Source of the DNA: Arthrobacter sp. MSA 4-2
GTDB lineage: Bacteria; Actinomycetota; Actinomycetes; Actinomycetales; Micrococcaceae
Direction: 5' to 3'
NCBI RefSeq assembly: GCF_016405885.1
Contig: NZ_JAEKGC010000001.1
Coordinates: 62,001 to 126,000 of the forward strand
DNA length: 64,000 nucleotides
The position numbers were made by a program, and so were the translations under genes. A model generated the notes under the pieces. It had not been told where the DNA came from. It worked only from the letters and a program-made list of their open reading frames with translations, and did not search any database. Positions 18,501-25,960 of the stretch are shown in pieces. Numbering within the stretch: position 1 is the stretch's first letter; every line of letters begins with the position of its first letter.

Positions 18501-18745
18501 ACCGACAACTGCTGTGCGGCGTCCTTCAGCTGCTGCGTGTCCTGAGTGCCCTTAGGTGCGTCGAGCAACCTGGCCGCGATGCGCTCCTTCAGTTCACCGG
18601 CAGCCTTCTTGGTGAACGTCGTCGCCATGACACCCGACGCCGGTACACCCGCCGCGATCTGGTCGGCAATGACGTTGGTCAGGTAGTGCGTCTTGCCAGT
18701 GCCGGCGCTCGCCGAGACCATCCGGACGTTTCCTAGCTCATTCAT
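15599..18745 (-). CDS. UvrD/AddA-like ATP-dependent helicase-nuclease
   Basis: This 1048-residue SF1 helicase with a C-terminal nuclease module resembles AddA/RecB. Visible motifs are Walker A SAGTGKT (13-19), TTFTKKAA motif Ia, VVDEFQDTS (about 352), the motif III-like GDPKQAIYAFR, a late 'LTYHKAKGLEWPVV' motif V, and ARLLYVGMTRS motif VI. Near the C-terminus, G-W-I-D...LIDHKSYPG matches the RecB-type PD-(D/E)XK core. I start it at the ATG (18745-18743) that overlaps the upstream stop as ATGA; the in-frame start at 18796 would overlap further and has no reason to be used. It should work with the AddB-like partner as a DNA end-processing complex. Confidence 0.9.
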   Translation of the reverse strand: MNELGNVRMVSASAGTGKTHYLTNVIADQIAAGVPASGVMATTFTKKAAGELKERIAARLLDAPKGTQDTQQLKDAAQQLSVSLIGTVNSVCSRLLTEYAIDAGLSPALEPIAEGEQDGIFHLATDSVLAEYSDRILPIARRMSMAEDNEWASLVRSICDAARNNLLAPRDLAGCAERSWLGYQSLLERRADTDDRPSWLHQFRQCLPDLQAVARSSVDSNGKSVNTTAASFTNNFPTIVDRITALTSVEDISWEQWRGVVPSGASAPIKRIFEGPVTAFKEGLLSNPAFHDDVEQFIRLVYACAAECMDAFAEFKRLHGVIDFIDQETLALKLVRDNEAFRSSFAQRVRFLVVDEFQDTSPLQLELFLQLSGLVEQAVWVGDPKQAIYAFRETDPELMNAVVAHVTEKRQLKYSWRSRQSVIDLSNAVFVPVFESAGMDPATVTLTITPDHAGWPAGSLEVWNRPAGKDGDRLAATAAGVADLLTRRELKPSDVAVLTRTNKEAETIAASLAALGVRASLNSQPLMSAREVQLARAAMAFVADAWDTVALTEIVALHPDHGSHQSWQQELLGSAEPSETLAGWAADPVCAALTSLRSRASRATPTEVFEGVVSSLNLPQLIKAWSVPETRLRNLDAVRAELNNYYEASKALRTPGTLRGSLRFLADADAMGAENSGDDVVNVLTYHKAKGLEWPVVVMESLDREVGARAFGTAVESDDDFDLSNPLAGRWIRFWPSPFPYGGSPLDTAAKSSDVLARNEARERRNAARLLYVGMTRSVSTTILTAKGPAPAGLNDLGIKSLVSWSGEGSEGLISIAGTAEPMPADVYTYTADQEAALNPGALGAQYTDVVVPRTLVEYPSARIQASKQQAGSQLETVSEHADLGNRLIPHGDRGWDAVGSAIHAFLGTEYGALAQSDQLGLAKQIVDRWRVGDLVSADVLLVAGERLADFLSASYPNAVQYREAPIAWRNEQDQVMEGWIDLLLEIPAGYVLIDHKSYPGQDPAGHIRDHYLGQMDTYRQAILAVTGKPVIEILIHLPALGKVYKVA

Positions 18746-21396
18746 GAGAAGTCCCCCTTCAATCCACAGAGCCTGCTGAAGTTGCAGAAAGTACACGGCG
18801 GTTTGGCATAGAACCGGCCGGCCGCCGCTGCCAGCTCCTCACCGGACGGCCCACCTTCAGCCACCCGCCCCGCCTCGACCAGCGGATCCGCCGTAACACG
18901 CCCGTTGAGGACCTCCTCGACTGAAAACTCCGCTGCCTTCACGGCCTTGTTCCACAGAGTCTCCGGGTCCTGCTCACTGATGAGCTGATTGCCGAAGGCC
19001 GGATTGGTCGATGCGAACGTCCCCTGCTTGAGAAGGTAGTAGGCCGCCGGGGCGGCCTGAGCACCCTCCTCTTGGAGCGACCACTGATAGAGCGCGAGCT
19101 GGAGTGCCTTGCCCTCCCGGACCTCGGACACCCGGTATTTGTCCCTGTTGCTCCACTTGAGATCGATCACCACTGGCCGCCCGGCGTCGTCAATTCCGAC
19201 GACGTCGACCGAGCCCTTCACCGGCAAGGTGACAGGTTCCCCGCCCACCATAAGGTCGAGGTCCTTCTCGAAGGGATGCTCCACCGACTCAATGGAGATT
19301 CCGGCGGCGCTAAGGGTCGAGAAGAACTTCATGACCGAGTCGAGCACAATCGTCCGGATGTTCTTGAGCCGTGCACTGTTGCCCGGCAGCAGGAATTCCG
19401 AGGCGAAGTGAGGCAGCAGTGCCTCCAACTTCGCTTCGATCTCCTCGGGCGTCGGCACTGCCCGGTGCGCGGAGGAGAGATCATGCTGGAGTTCCTCAAC
19501 TAGCTTGTGGACGAAAGTGCCGATCATCTTGTTGCCGCTTGGAGCACTTTCTGCATCCGCCGGCCGGATTTTCGCCTTCTTGTCGAGCACCCATGCCAGG
19601 GAACAGCCCAAGAGATTGCCCAGCTGGCTGAAGGACAGGGAAACAGGCAGAAAGTCCGGGCGGCGGCCGACGCCGAACGAAGCCGGTGGCGCGGTGATGG
19701 GCCGCCGGGGAACAGGAACCAAGGCTGCTGAACGGCACGCAAGGTGCCAGCGGCTGTCTTGGATGGTCTCGTCAGTGGAGACGGTCACTGCGGCAACCCG
19801 TGCTCGCAACAATTCCGCCGTACCCGACGGCCCGGCTTTCGCTGGCTGCGCCGCCACGAGGGCCTCAAGCAGGGGGTTCCCCTCCAACCGCTCACCGTCG
19901 AGCTGTGCTGTTGTGACGATGAGCAGGTTTCGGCAGCGCTGACTCGCTGCAAGTGTCTGAGACACCTGCAGTGCGGCCATGCTTTCGGGGGTGGGCAGCT
20001 GTACGCCAACAGCAGCAAGGGCGGCCATGTCCTGAGCGTCCCAACGGCGGGCCCGTGGGCTGGATGCGGACTGGAAACCCCACCACAGCACGTCGTCGAC
20101 GTCGTCCATCAACTCGGACAGGTGATTGAGCCGGAGCCAGGGTGAGGCCTCGGCGGGGGCAAGCGGGCTCGAACTTTCGGCCATCACCGAGGAGATGATG
20201 CGGCGCAGGTCGGTGCGCGAGACGGCAGGGAGTCCCGAGATGAGGGACAGGAGGGTCTGCAGCTGCGCCGCCGTCGACTTCAGTTCCTCGTCATGTGCCG
20301 CGAGGGCGCCCAGGCGCCTTGCAAGCCATGCTGCCTTGGCGGCAAGTTGCGCACCGGTCACTCCGCTCTCCTCAAGCAGGAGCGCACTTGAGAAGAGACT
20401 GTCGAGCTCCGCGGCGATTGCGGGTCCCCGTTCCAGATCCGCCGCAATGTTCTCGAGGGCTTGCTTCCAGGCAGGCCCTCCGGTCCCGGGCTCCGCCTTG
20501 AGTGCGCCAAGGAGTTCCCGGGCGGCGCGCCCGCGCACGGGACCGACCGGCAGCGAGAGGAACTCACCTAGGAGCTGGACGTTGACGGGACCCCAAATCA
20601 CTTCCATGAAAAGCGGGATGATTTGATCCTGCGCTCTCCACCGGGACTTGGCGCCGACGCCGAGACGGGGGAGATCATGGGTACCGAGATAGTGGTCAAG
20701 CACGGACGTCGGGTGGGAGGTCACCACGGCAGTGCTGGGCAACAGCCCGGCATTATTGGGTGAGTTGGAGGCGAGCCACCCAGCACTATGCTCTGCAGCT
20801 TCCCATTCCGTCTCTGCCTGCAGGACGGTGATCCGCGGCCATGCATCCGCAGCGACGCCAGGCTCCAGAACGAGGGTTCCACGGGCTTCCAACCTGTCCA
20901 GAATGCGCTGCCAAATCTCGGGGAAGGACTCGCGCGGATGTTGCAGGAGGATCGTTGAGATACCAAGTGCCAAGGGAGAGTCGAGGGCGCTGACGAGATC
21001 AGCGATATCGTCGGCGAGTGCAGGGGAGAGAGGTAGCCCAATGTGCTCCAGCGCAGACAGGGTGCGGAGGAGCTCCGAGGTGGCCCCTGCGGGAAGCTGG
21101 CCATCCCACCCGTTGGCAATGAGATCGTCGCGTGCGTCGAGGAGTTCGTGGGCGGTTGACCACGGGTCGACCGAAAAAGAATGGTGGAACCAAGCATCGG
21201 CCTGGTCAAGCTCCTGCAACCGGGCAGTGTATTGATTGACGCGGTCGGTGTGTGAGACTTCCGGGCGGGTGATGCCTAGGCGGGTCTGGAGGAGTCCAGT
21301 GAATCCGAGGGGACCCACGCGGACGGCGTTCAGCCCGGGATTGTTGAAGGCCCACGGTGCGCGGTCCAAAAACCAGCCGAACTCTACTTGCATCAT
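18742..21396 (-). CDS. AddB-like PD-(D/E)XK nuclease with Cys cluster
   Basis: This 884-residue protein has an AddB-like layout. A large N-terminal region without a Walker A motif (an inactive helicase-like scaffold) precedes a C-terminal RecB-type nuclease. Here 'SLSFSQLGNLLGC' (about 585-600) opens the nuclease domain with the first Cys of an iron-sulphur staple. G-S-V-D...VIDLKWS (about 742) gives the D...D-x-K active site. PCTFCNFSRLCG at the extreme C-terminus supplies the other three Cys. The start is one of two consecutive ATGs at 21396. The stop overlaps the UvrD-like start by 4 bases, so the two are coupled like addB-addA. This is not the AdnAB pair usual in actinobacteria, which has two UvrD-like subunits. 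Confidence 0.85.
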   Translation of the reverse strand: MMQVEFGWFLDRAPWAFNNPGLNAVRVGPLGFTGLLQTRLGITRPEVSHTDRVNQYTARLQELDQADAWFHHSFSVDPWSTAHELLDARDDLIANGWDGQLPAGATSELLRTLSALEHIGLPLSPALADDIADLVSALDSPLALGISTILLQHPRESFPEIWQRILDRLEARGTLVLEPGVAADAWPRITVLQAETEWEAAEHSAGWLASNSPNNAGLLPSTAVVTSHPTSVLDHYLGTHDLPRLGVGAKSRWRAQDQIIPLFMEVIWGPVNVQLLGEFLSLPVGPVRGRAARELLGALKAEPGTGGPAWKQALENIAADLERGPAIAAELDSLFSSALLLEESGVTGAQLAAKAAWLARRLGALAAHDEELKSTAAQLQTLLSLISGLPAVSRTDLRRIISSVMAESSSPLAPAEASPWLRLNHLSELMDDVDDVLWWGFQSASSPRARRWDAQDMAALAAVGVQLPTPESMAALQVSQTLAASQRCRNLLIVTTAQLDGERLEGNPLLEALVAAQPAKAGPSGTAELLRARVAAVTVSTDETIQDSRWHLACRSAALVPVPRRPITAPPASFGVGRRPDFLPVSLSFSQLGNLLGCSLAWVLDKKAKIRPADAESAPSGNKMIGTFVHKLVEELQHDLSSAHRAVPTPEEIEAKLEALLPHFASEFLLPGNSARLKNIRTIVLDSVMKFFSTLSAAGISIESVEHPFEKDLDLMVGGEPVTLPVKGSVDVVGIDDAGRPVVIDLKWSNRDKYRVSEVREGKALQLALYQWSLQEEGAQAAPAAYYLLKQGTFASTNPAFGNQLISEQDPETLWNKAVKAAEFSVEEVLNGRVTADPLVEAGRVAEGGPSGEELAAAAGRFYAKPPCTFCNFSRLCGLKGDFS

Positions 21397-21935
21397 TTCC
21401 CCTTGTGATGATTCGGCGTTTCCGCATCCTTGCGGAATCGAAGGTAGTGCTGGTGGAACACGCAGGGTGAGTCCCGTGCGTTGGCGAGGTTATTCGGCGT
21501 TCAGGATGGCGGGAGTGTGCGCAAAGTTGGCTCAAGGCGAGCTTGGTGGGCTGGGCCCGCGTAAAGCAACAACTATCGCACGCGCATTGATTCTCCCTGC
21601 ATGCCATTTGGCGAGATCACATCTTCACCGCTATTCGCAGGTTAGCAAGGTGCACTGACAATTTATCCGCTCGGCCAAGTGGGTCTCCTCCGGAGTCATA
21701 CGAAATGAACATCCGAGGTTTGAATTCCTCAGCGTACTGACCGAACAGCTGCCCCAACTTTCGATCGCTTGGAAGCACGCCAGCGACCACACCGCAATAC
21801 TTTCGACGGTATGATTTGTTTGATTTTGGTTAGTTCTTTTGGGGAGACCACTGGCTTCGGATACTTCGAGAGCGAGCGACATGCCTAGCGACGATCACCA
21901 AATGCATGTCACCCGATGCTTTAGAAGGAGTTCCC
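21397..21935. other. Intergenic region, divergent promoters
   Basis: About 540 bases lie between the leftward AddB-like start and the rightward zinc-ribbon gene. The short frames here (for example 21631-21882 leftward) have no protein-like features. The stretch near 21795-21845 is notably AT-rich for this genome and is the likeliest promoter area for the rightward gene. A strong ribosome site AGAAGGAG (21923-21930) precedes the ATG at 21936. Confidence 0.5.
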
Positions 21936-22619
21936 ATGCCCGAATCCCGTCCGATTGACACCGGCGCTGAGCCGTTCACCGAAGACGTCGTGCAAGTTGA
22001 TGCCAAGCAACTGCCTCAGCCTGTTAAGGTTTGCCGGAAGTGCAGCGTTCAGAGCGAAACCAGCGGGGACTTTTGCCCGAACTGCGGCACATCGTTTCTA
22101 GTGCGGACACGGCGCCTCCGACTAAGCAAGCGTATGGTCATCATCCTCGCCGCCATTCTTGTGGTTCTAGCCGCTGGTTCCGCGGTGGCTTTGAGCGTGC
22201 AGCATGCCAATCAAGTTGCTGCTGAGGAGGAAAGAGCAGCAGCGGTGGCGGCCGAGAAGAAGGAACGGGAGGACGCGGCCCAAGCTGAGGCGGAGCGTGA
22301 AGAAGCTGAGAGGAAGGCGGCCGAAGAGGCTGACGATATGGAGCGGGCAATGCGGCTGCTCACAGTCACGAGTCTCGAAGAGTCGGTGCTGAAGGACGCG
22401 AAGGAGCGGGTCGACAAAGGTGTCCTTAAAGGTCCGATCCTTCGCGCTTCCTGCACACCATTGGGCGGGGGCTCCACCGACGACCTGACAGCGATTACAG
22501 GAACTTTCGATTGTATCGCTGTGAATGAGGAGCACGACGACGGTTCTGCGTCGGGCTACGGGTTTTCCGCGACAGTCAATTGGGACGAAGGAAGCTACTC
22601 CTGGAACCTGGGCAACTAA
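21936..22619 (+). CDS. Zinc-ribbon, single-pass membrane protein with coiled coil
   Basis: This 227-residue protein has four parts. A short acidic N-terminus precedes a zinc ribbon (CRKC ... CPNC, residues about 32-51). One membrane helix follows (MVIILAAILVVLAAGSAVAL, about 67-86), then an Ala/Glu/Lys coiled coil of about 55 residues. A small C-terminal domain of about 80 residues contains two Cys. The zinc ribbon would be cytoplasmic and the coiled coil external. ATG 21936 has AGAAGGAG five bases upstream; a longer frame from 21906 lacks this. No enzymatic motif is seen. The arrangement resembles actinobacterial envelope or secretion-linked zinc-ribbon proteins of unknown role. It may share a transcript with the next two genes. 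Confidence 0.7.
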   Translation: MPESRPIDTGAEPFTEDVVQVDAKQLPQPVKVCRKCSVQSETSGDFCPNCGTSFLVRTRRLRLSKRMVIILAAILVVLAAGSAVALSVQHANQVAAEEERAAAVAAEKKEREDAAQAEAEREEAERKAAEEADDMERAMRLLTVTSLEESVLKDAKERVDKGVLKGPILRASCTPLGGGSTDDLTAITGTFDCIAVNEEHDDGSASGYGFSATVNWDEGSYSWNLGN

Positions 22620-22666
22620 AATAACACTGCGAAATCGGGATCTAATCGCTTCTAAGAGATGGGCTT

Positions 22667-23644
22667 ATGAGCACCTTTAGGCGTCGTGGGCACTACAGGC
22701 GCGGCCCAAATGGGCAGCGCGTATGGGTTTCCAGTCATGAAGTGATGAGGTCCGGGGGTTCGAGCGCCAGCTATAGTCCACCTCCACCGCAGCGCATCTT
22801 CTACGCTCCGCGGGCCACAAAATCTGATGACGCAGTTCGGAACACAGGGCCTATGCGACCAAGACCTTGGAAGTCGAGGTTGGGAATCTGGGCAGAAACG
22901 AATGCGGTCTGTCCCCTCTGCGGTGCCGCTGTTTACTTCTATGCGAACGAGTACGGCAGCCGGGTCTATTTCGACGAAGTCGGGCCGCCCTGGCCAAAGC
23001 ATCCTTGTCTGCTTGACACTATTGTCCCGGGTAGTCGTCATATGGTTACCCCTGAATTCGACGAGGCTGAACTGCGACGTGCCAATCGCCGACCAACTCG
23101 CTCATTGAGCGACGGTGATGAATCTCGGATCGAAGCGTTCGTGGCCACGCGTTCTTGGCCGGACAAGGGACGCACCTCGATCCTCGTTCGATATCCCGGC
23201 GCCGACCATGACTCCGAGATCTGGGTGATCTCGCAAGGCCTCATCTTCGAACCAGGACAGATTCCGTTCAAAGAGGATGGCCAGCGGTTGTCATACGTGA
23301 ATATGCGGCGTCTTCAGGTATTGACCCCCCCGATCGTAATTCGCAAGCTCCCCGCATCTTCCGGGTCCACCCCGTCTTCCGGGCCCGCCCCGTCTTCCGG
23401 GCCCACCCCGTCTTCCGGGCCCGCCCCGTCTTCCGGGCCCACCCCGTCTTCCGGGCCCACCCCGTCTTCGGAGTCAGCCTCAACTCCCGTGCCCGATCCC
23501 GTCCGCGAGAATGAGGCTCCGCCGCCGAGTCCGTCCCGGCCCACGAGCGACTCTGCGACCGCCCTTGGCGGCTGCTTGACGCTTCTCCTAATGGGCTTGC
23601 TGCTCGGAGCCTCGTTCGCCGTGGCTCTCTGGGCCATCTTGTGA
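22667..23644 (+). CDS. Zinc-binding-type protein with Pro/Ser repeats and C-terminal membrane anchor
   Basis: This 325-residue protein has a basic N-terminus (RRRGHYRRGPNGQRVWV) typical of small actinobacterial zinc-linked proteins, then CPLCGAAV and a later HPC that could complete a metal site. A compact region of about 100 residues follows. Next is a low-complexity Pro-Ser-Gly stretch built on an 18-base tandem repeat (about residues 230-270), and finally a C-terminal hydrophobic segment (GGCLTLLLMGLLLGASFAVALW) that should be a tail anchor. I do not recognise a family. It lies 47 bases after the zinc-ribbon membrane gene and may be co-expressed. The repeats suggest a variable-length spacer between the folded domain and the membrane. 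Confidence 0.65.
   Translation: MSTFRRRGHYRRGPNGQRVWVSSHEVMRSGGSSASYSPPPPQRIFYAPRATKSDDAVRNTGPMRPRPWKSRLGIWAETNAVCPLCGAAVYFYANEYGSRVYFDEVGPPWPKHPCLLDTIVPGSRHMVTPEFDEAELRRANRRPTRSLSDGDESRIEAFVATRSWPDKGRTSILVRYPGADHDSEIWVISQGLIFEPGQIPFKEDGQRLSYVNMRRLQVLTPPIVIRKLPASSGSTPSSGPAPSSGPTPSSGPAPSSGPTPSSGPTPSSESASTPVPDPVRENEAPPPSPSRPTSDSATALGGCLTLLLMGLLLGASFAVALWAIL
23357..23464 (+). repeat. Six tandem 18-bp repeats inside the preceding coding frame
   Basis: Six consecutive units of the type TCTTCCGGGCCCGCCCCG run from 23357, differing only at a T/C and an A/G position. Being 18 bases long, each adds exactly six residues (Ser-Ser-Gly-Pro-Ala/Thr-Pro), so copy number can vary without breaking the frame. 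A partial, diverged seventh unit follows. Confidence 0.9.
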
Positions 23645-23901
23645 CACGCCGCCTGACGGCAGTCGACTGCTGTGGGGCGGCCCATACCGGGTGGAGCAGG
23701 AACGCATCCCCCTCCACGTCGCGCATGGGTATGTCTCGAGAATGGACTACGCAATTGGCAACCTGTAATGAAGGTTCAGGTCGTCGCAGCTCGACTGCCA
23801 ATAAGCGTGTTGCCGTTCATGCAGAACCGCATGGCTATTCTTAGCGAGCAGCCCCACCAACTTAACCTCAGCTCACACGAGCAGCGAGAAATGGAGTCTC
23901 C

Positions 23902-25701
23902 TTGTCGAACCAACCTCTTCTGCTGTTCCTGCATGGCGTCGGGGATGGTGATCCAGAAGACATCTGGAGCAGTCGGCTTACAGACACCCTCGTTCACCTG
24001 GGCTATCCCTCTCTGAGTAAGGAACGAGTATTAGCGCCGAAGTACGCGCACCTACTCAGGGGTTCGGACGATAACCGACCCCTGCCGAAGGTGACAATCA
24101 AGGAGCCTTCCCGCGATGCAGCTAAGCAGAGCCGTCGTGAATTCGAGCGTCGAACTGGTGCTATCGAGTTTAGGCTGGGACAGCATGACCGGGGCCGTGG
24201 TCGATTCGCTGGCGACGCCGTCGTCAACTTCGCCGTCGGACTCCCTCCCTTCATTCAAGCGCGCAACTACATCGGTAATGTCCAGATTCGTGCTCAGGTG
24301 CTGAACCGCATCCTCGAGCAGCTTCCTCAGTCCGGTGACCTCGTGATCGTCGGACACAGCCTCGGATCTGTTATCGCAGCCGATCTCGTACGTCGGCTGC
24401 CGATTGGCCTCAAAGTCACCGGGATGGTGACTATTGGAAGTCCACTCGCCAACGGCAGCTTCGACGTTGACAAACTCAAGGAGACGCTCAAGGAGCCGCC
24501 GACGAACCTGGTTTGGTGGGTTAATTTCTGGAATGGTCATGACCCCGTCGCTGCCCACCGGGGAGTTTCCTCCGTATTTCCGTGGATGCTCGACTTCCGG
24601 ATTCGGACGAAGGTGAGTCCCAGGGTTCACGCGGCTCAGGAGTACTTGGCTGATGAAGCCGTGGGCGAAGCCATCGGTTTCGCTCTTTTCGGGTCTCGAT
24701 CTCGTGAAGTAGCCGAAATCGACCAAGACCCAGATCTTCCTCTCGATGCCGCCGAGTTGTTTGCCCTTCTGGCGCTGAGATATGCCCATCTCATGAAGAC
24801 CAGACTGTCGGGTGATCAACTCGACCGTTTTTCCGGAGCGCTTCGACAGGTGCAGGCAGATGTAGTCGGTGAACTCCAACAACGAAATCTCGCGGAGGGC
24901 AGGGCTACGCCCTCAACGGTTGCACGCCTCGCTTTTGACGTGTCTGATTCTCATGCGAAAGTGCCAGAGCCACTTCCAAGCCGCCATTTTTCGAAGGATG
25001 AGGCAGTGGTCCTGCTGACCGTCCTCGCGGCGGAAAATGTCATCAAGCCTTTCGAAATTTCACTGTCCAAGGAATTTTGGAGAGGCACGATGAAGGATCT
25101 CGCTGCCGAAATGGGGCTTGGAAGTCAGTATGGCGCCGATGTGTTCACAGCGGCAAAACTTGCACAAGAGGCGTTGACTGCGGGTGGTGTGAATTGGATC
25201 AAGTGGGGCGCGATGGGCGCGGGAGCGGCAGCAATCGTAGTGGCAACAGGAGGACTTGCACTCGCAGCCGGCGCCGGGCTGGCGGGGGCTGCTGTCATCA
25301 CCAGTGCATTGGCGAGCTTCGGGCCCGGGGGAATGATCGGAGGGCTGATAACAGCGGGCACATTGGTCACAGCCGGTGGCGGGGGGATCGCCTACAGCCT
25401 TGCCAGCACTGGGACGACCGCCGAGACTCTGGAAGCGGTCGTCGAGCGCCGGTTAGCTGCTGCAATCCTTCGACGACTTCAGCTCCTCGAGCCCGACCCA
25501 TCTCTGTGGAGGATTCTGGTTGAGACGGAGATCGAGGTGCGTCGGAAGTATGCGCGGCTCGACGAATTCTCGGATGAAGCGGCGGCTGCGCTCAAAGAGT
25601 TGAAGCGGAAGATCGACGCGCTGGATCGGGCGCTCAGGTACCTCCGGGACAACGGTCTCGAACCGAGCGCGCCTGAAGAGACACAGGGTCCGACGCAGTG
25701 A
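23902..25701 (+). CDS. Alpha/beta hydrolase (lipase-like) with glycine-rich membrane segment
   Basis: This 599-residue protein starts with LLFLHGVGDG, an oxyanion-hole type strand, and has the nucleophile elbow GHSLGS with Ser153. Together these are typical of lipase/esterase-type alpha/beta hydrolases of the DUF676 kind. A middle region of about 200 residues is helical. Residues about 434-500 are very rich in Gly and Ala and hydrophobic, compatible with membrane insertion, and a charged coiled-coil-like tail follows. I use the TTG at 23902, which has GGAG 5 bases upstream. A lipase joined to a membrane-active segment inside a defence island could be an abortive-infection effector; that is inference. 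A housekeeping hydrolase cannot be excluded. Confidence 0.75.
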   Translation: MSNQPLLLFLHGVGDGDPEDIWSSRLTDTLVHLGYPSLSKERVLAPKYAHLLRGSDDNRPLPKVTIKEPSRDAAKQSRREFERRTGAIEFRLGQHDRGRGRFAGDAVVNFAVGLPPFIQARNYIGNVQIRAQVLNRILEQLPQSGDLVIVGHSLGSVIAADLVRRLPIGLKVTGMVTIGSPLANGSFDVDKLKETLKEPPTNLVWWVNFWNGHDPVAAHRGVSSVFPWMLDFRIRTKVSPRVHAAQEYLADEAVGEAIGFALFGSRSREVAEIDQDPDLPLDAAELFALLALRYAHLMKTRLSGDQLDRFSGALRQVQADVVGELQQRNLAEGRATPSTVARLAFDVSDSHAKVPEPLPSRHFSKDEAVVLLTVLAAENVIKPFEISLSKEFWRGTMKDLAAEMGLGSQYGADVFTAAKLAQEALTAGGVNWIKWGAMGAGAAAIVVATGGLALAAGAGLAGAAVITSALASFGPGGMIGGLITAGTLVTAGGGGIAYSLASTGTTAETLEAVVERRLAAAILRRLQLLEPDPSLWRILVETEIEVRRKYARLDEFSDEAAAALKELKRKIDALDRALRYLRDNGLEPSAPEETQGPTQ

Positions 25702-25802
25702 CCTTGCGTTCTATGAGGACGTCGTCGTGCCACTGCTCATTCGCCGTTCGCCTAAGCCATGAGCCACGACTTACGCCGTACCGAGACTTCACTCTGACGG
25801 TG

Positions 25803-25877
25803 ATCACGGCCGCAGATCGAGCGGCCCGGTCTCGTTGGCATCCTTGATCAGGCCCAGCAGATCATCCGGTCGAGCCT
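25803..25877 (-). pseudogene. Remnant of a second copy of the triad helicase (C-terminal end only)
   Basis: Read on the minus strand, this stretch encodes about 24 residues and a stop that align without gaps to the C-terminus of the helicase at 8101-11259. Both contain QAR, then DDLLGL, then KD, and end in PLDLRP followed directly by the stop. I count 17 of 24 residues identical. Upstream of about 25877 the similarity ends, so only the tail remains. It is a truncated paralogue, not a live gene, and shows that a related cassette once ended here. Confidence 0.8.
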
Positions 25878-25960
25878 GACTTGCGTCCGGTTCAATGAGT
25901 TCGGGGCGCTCGCTGAACTCTCAGTACTCTCTCTATCGCAACTATCGAAAAGAGCCACAC

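Noticed and set aside
15599-21396. Naming the pair adnA and adnB
   Set aside because: AdnA and AdnB are both UvrD-like motor-nucleases; here one partner lacks a Walker A motif and looks like AddB.
21631-21882. Possible small leftward gene in the 21.4-21.9 kb gap
   Set aside because: No ribosome site, no protein-like pattern, and it crosses the likely promoter region of the zinc-ribbon gene.
23357-23464. Possible CRISPR array
   Set aside because: The units are contiguous 18-base repeats without spacers and are in frame inside a coding gene.
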